64,000 bases of DNA. It comes from Ruminococcus flavefaciens (GTDB lineage Bacteria; Bacillota; Clostridia; Oscillospirales; Ruminococcaceae). This document shows, in pieces, positions 62,301 to 64,000 of the stretch. Under the pieces are notes generated by a model that was not told the DNA's origin, ran no database searches, and worked only from the letters and a program-made list of their open reading frames with translations. The translations under genes and the position numbers were made by a program. The stretch's first letter is position 1, and each line of letters starts with the position of its first letter. The stretch is from the NCBI GenBank assembly GCA_004554385.1, contig SFMO01000193.1, forward strand, positions 6,660 through 70,659. The letters run 5' to 3'.

Positions 62301-62933
62301 TTCGGCGGCGACGGCTGGGCTTATGATATCGGATTCGGCGGTCTTGACCATGTTCTCGCTACAGGCGAAGATGTAAACATCATGGTATTCGATACCGAGG
62401 TTTACTCCAACACAGGCGGACAGGCTTCCAAGTCCTCTAACATCGGTCAGGTTGCACAGTTCGCTGCAGCAGGTAAGGCAATTGCTAAGAAGCGTCTTGC
62501 TGATATCGCTATGAGCTACGGCTACATCTATGTTGCACAGATCGCTATGGGTGCTGATATGAACCAGACACTCAAGGCAATCAAGGAAGCTGAGGCTTAT
62601 CCGGGACCGTCACTCATCATCGGCTATGCTCCTTGTGAGATGCACTCAATCAAGGGCGGTATGACAAACTGTCAGGCTGAGATGGAGAAGGCTGTTAAGT
62701 GCGGCTACTGGAACAACTTCCGTTACGATCCTCGTCTTGCTGCTGAGGGTAAGAACCCATTCCAGCTTGATTCCAAGGCTCCTACAGAGTCATATCAGGA
62801 CTTCATCATGAACGAGGCTCGTTACAGCGCACTCACACGTTCATTCCCAGACCGTGCTAAGGAGCTCTTTGCTAAGGCTGAGAAGACTGCTGCTAATCGT
62901 TACGAGTACCTCACAAAGCTCGCTGAGAAGTAA
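59400..62933 (+). CDS. nifJ: Pyruvate:ferredoxin (flavodoxin) oxidoreductase
   Basis: Single-chain PFOR, 1177 residues: pyruvate plus CoA to acetyl-CoA, CO2 and reduced ferredoxin, which feeds hydrogen production. Domain order is standard: pyruvate/CoA-binding domains I-II (GIYPITPSSPMADYVD, TTYTASQGLLLMIPNMYK), domain III, a linker with EKRGVAVMVPEW, the two-cluster ferredoxin domain (CAKCNKCSFVCPHA and CMGCGVCIGVCP), and the thiamine-diphosphate domain (CAGCAETSYARL, NATGCSSIWGG, GDGWAYDIGFGGLDH, NTGGQASKS). Codons are strongly biased, as for an abundant protein. AGGAGG precedes the ATG by 8 bases. Three terminators follow. Confidence 0.98.
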   Translation: MAIKRKMKTMDGNNAAAYVSYAFTEVAGIYPITPSSPMADYVDQWSAQGVKNIFGTTVKVEEMQSEAGAAGTVHGSLNAGALTTTYTASQGLLLMIPNMYKIAGELLPCVFHVSARCVASHALNIFGDHSDVYACRQTGFAMLAETNPQEVMDLAAVAHLASIKSRVPFINFFDGFRTSHEIQKIAVWDYEDLKEMCDMDSVKAFRDRALNPENPTMRGSHENGDIFFQHREACNSYYNAVPGIVEEYMNKVNEKLGTDYKLFNYYGAADAERVIVAMGSICDVAEEVIDYLNKKGEKVGIVKVRLFRPFSAEKLVEAIPATTKTIAVLDRTKEPGSLGEPLYLDVVAALNATGRNGIKVIGGRYGLGSKDTPPASVFAVYAELAKADPKPQFTLGIVDDVTNLSLAEEDAPNTAAEGTIECKFWGLGGDGTVGANKDSIKIIGDHTDKYVQAYFQYDSKKTGGITISHLRFGDKPIKSPYYINKADFVACHNPSYILKGYKMVNDVKPGGVFLINCQWKPEELDQHLTADTKQYIAKNNIQLYLVNAIDLAQEIGLGKRTNTILQSAFFSLSKVLPEAEAIGYMKEKAQKFMKKGIEIVQMNEKAIDAGANAYVKVDVPAEWANAVDNSTPAKLEGPEKLVKMVDGIMNPVGKMLGDTLPVSAFSDHVDGTFEQGASAYEKRGVAVMVPEWNQDTCAKCNKCSFVCPHATIRPFALTEAEVAAAPENIKIAPKPIVKSEYKYTLAISAMDCMGCGVCIGVCPTKSLKMVPRESQEPQQAVFDYCVAKVTEKADVATDATVISSQYKKPLLEFSGSCAGCAETSYARLITQLFGSRMYISNATGCSSIWGGPAATSPYTVDANGHGPAWANSLFEDNAEHGLGMYLGQKAIRERLIEEVKEIAASDKASAEVKAAADEYLATVNDGAKNTAATAALVAALEKCDCKCDKKTDILENKNYLSKKSIWIFGGDGWAYDIGFGGLDHVLATGEDVNIMVFDTEVYSNTGGQASKSSNIGQVAQFAAAGKAIAKKRLADIAMSYGYIYVAQIAMGADMNQTLKAIKEAEAYPGPSLIIGYAPCEMHSIKGGMTNCQAEMEKAVKCGYWNNFRYDPRLAAEGKNPFQLDSKAPTESYQDFIMNEARYSALTRSFPDRAKELFAKAEKTAANRYEYLTKLAEK

Positions 62934-62938
62934 TTAAA

Positions 62939-63416
62939 GCAGCGTGACGGCGCGGTGTCCGCGCTGCCTTGCCACGTTGACGCTCGCAAGCTCGCTTACT
63001 CTATGTAAAACGGATAGTCTGCTATCGCTTACGGCAGTTTAACGTGAATCATGCACATACGAATATAATAAAACTCCCCGATACGGACATGTATCGGGGA
63101 ATTTTTGCAGCGTGACGCTGCACCCTTCCACGTTGACGCTCGTAAACTCGCTCACTCTATGTAAAACGGATAGTCTGCTATCGCTTACGGCAGTTTAACG
63201 TGTACTATGTACAAACGAACATAAAATTACTCCCCGATACGAACAGGTATCGGGGAGTTTTTGCAGCGTGACGCTGCACCCTTCCACGTTGACGCTTGTA
63301 AACTCGCTCACTCTCTGCAAAACGGATTGTCTGCTATCGCTTACAGTGGTTTAACGTGAATCATGCACATACGAATATAATAAAACTCCCCGAGACAGCT
63401 ATCGGGGAGTTTTGGT
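62939..63416 (+). repeat. Three tandem units of about 155-168 bases, each ending in a terminator
   Basis: Units start at 62939, 63107 and 63263 with GCAGCGTGACG, and each contains CCACGTTGACGCT, TCTGCTATCGCTTAC and TTTAACGTG. Each ends in a terminator: stems at 63074-63100 (CCCCGATAC/GTATCGGGG), 63230-63258 and 63384-63413 (ACTCCCCGA/TCGGGGAGT), each with a T run. Units 1 and 2 differ by a few substitutions and a short deletion; the second and third differ mainly at the stem loop. The last stem also works on the minus strand for the next gene. No reading frame spans them. Confidence 0.88.
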
Positions 63417-63417
63417 T

Positions 63418-63849
63418 TTACATTTTTTTGTTGTAGTATATCCTCACCACTACTGTAACCAAAGCCGTAAAGCAGGCTGCAGCGGCAAGGGCAATACTTA
63501 TGCCGATATTGAAAAACGAAGCTATGATGGAAGCGAATGAGATACATACAAGGCTTATTATAAGCGCTGTATTGCATGTTTCCTTATTCAGCATGATATT
63601 ACGCTCGTCCGTTTCTTCTATGTACATCTTTTTGAGCTTATCTTCATTATGAAGAGCCGTATACATGCGCGCAAGATTAAACACCGCTGTAACAAGCGCA
63701 CCGCTGACAGCACCGTATATCATTCCGCTTGCGTAATCCACGTCTTTCTTAGTGATTATTTGCATCACGATAAGTACAAACGGTACAAACAGACAGCAAA
63801 AGGTTGATATCCAGAGCTTTTTCTGTAATTTCTTCTTGAATTCTTCCAT
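63418..63849 (-). CDS. Small four-helix membrane protein (DUF2178-like)
   Basis: A 143-residue protein starting at MEEFKKKLQKKLW (ATG at 63849, AGGAGG 6 bases upstream). Four hydrophobic segments lie at about 13-33, 42-62, 84-105 and 112-135. The cytoplasmic loop contains EETDERNIMLNKETCNTALI, the DER...K pattern typical of DUF2178-type proteins, which often pair with a small helix-turn-helix regulator. No such regulator is visible within the window. Family call is moderate. Confidence 0.72.
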   Translation of the reverse strand: MEEFKKKLQKKLWISTFCCLFVPFVLIVMQIITKKDVDYASGMIYGAVSGALVTAVFNLARMYTALHNEDKLKKMYIEETDERNIMLNKETCNTALIISLVCISFASIIASFFNIGISIALAAAACFTALVTVVVRIYYNKKM

Positions 63850-63880
63850 AATTATCCTCCTGTAAAAAGTCAAGTAAAAC

Positions 63881-63932
63881 ATACAATTTTCCGCCAGAAA
63901 ATATACAAGCCGTTCGCCACAAAGTATACAAG
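63881..63932 (-). repeat. Three short direct repeats upstream of the DUF2178-like gene
   Basis: On the minus strand TTGTAT(A/G)nTTT occurs three times with spacing 22-23 bases (plus-strand ATACAA at 63881, 63903 and 63926); the two outer copies continue with TTnTGGCG. The spacing of about two helical turns suggests a regulator-binding array. The remaining bases to 64000 hold no feature that I can assign. Confidence 0.5.
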
Positions 63933-64000
63933 GCTAATGCGTGATGGATTGGCGGTGCGAGAGGCGGTATGACTCACCGGTCATATTGATGATCTCGCAG

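Noticed and set aside
62939..63416. CRISPR array
   Set aside because: Only three units, each over 150 bases with terminators and no short repeat-spacer pattern, and no cas genes.

Overview
The window looks like chromosomal DNA from a cellulosome-forming anaerobic Firmicute, most like Ruminococcus flavefaciens or a close relative. Three secreted proteins end in dockerin-type Ca-binding repeats: a GH48 exoglucanase with a Thr-rich linker, a CAP protein and a transglutaminase-like protein. Pyruvate is handled by both pyruvate formate-lyase (PFL) and pyruvate:ferredoxin oxidoreductase (PFOR). Gene order is strongly Bacillus/Clostridium-like. No insertion sequence, prophage, CRISPR array, tRNA or rRNA was found.

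Layout. 1-4.2 kb (+): the end of an AI-2E-type permease, then a PFL locus in which the glycyl-radical domain is a separate small gene. 4.2-8.7 kb (-): CAP-dockerin protein, rplJ-rplL with an attenuated leader, and a split transketolase. 8.7-29.5 kb (-): one long, tightly packed run read from miaB: lipoprotein, YlbF/YmcA-like protein, mutS, mutL, a pair of paralogous membrane proteins, miaA, hfq, HlyD-like protein, yggS, sepF, ylmH, divIVA, ileS, lspA, rluD, a HAD phosphatase. This joins the Bacillus ymcB-ymcA-mutSL-miaA-hfq order to the ylm/divIVA/ileS/lspA/rluD order. 29.7-36.0 kb (+): MBL-fold lipoprotein, a diguanylate-cyclase-like membrane protein, purA, transglutaminase-dockerin protein, and an unusual membrane protein with a repeated SAPVLDD motif. 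36.1-49.8 kb (-): yicC-remA-gmk-rpoZ-priA-def-fmt-(Zn protease)-rsmB-rlmN-prpC-prkC-rsgA-thiN and a 27-codon spoVM with a TTG start, almost exactly the Bacillus yloC-to-spoVM order. 50-52.5 kb (-): GH48. 53-57.8 kb (+): a Gld-type ABC export cluster behind a palindromic operator. 57.9-59.1 kb: spoIIID (-), an orphan spoVAC (+) and a candidate small RNA (-). 59.4-62.9 kb (+): PFOR, followed by three tandem repeat units that each carry a terminator, then a small membrane protein (-).

Together the genes cover central fermentation, translation and tRNA/rRNA modification, mismatch repair, division-site assembly, Ser/Thr phosphorylation signalling and cellulosome export. The points most worth a second look are the three-piece PFL locus, the candidate pyrimidine-rich small RNA with an anti-Shine-Dalgarno stretch, the SAPVLDD repeat protein, the sporulation genes in a cellulolytic ruminococcus, and a dispersed repeat family that recurs at both ends of the window.
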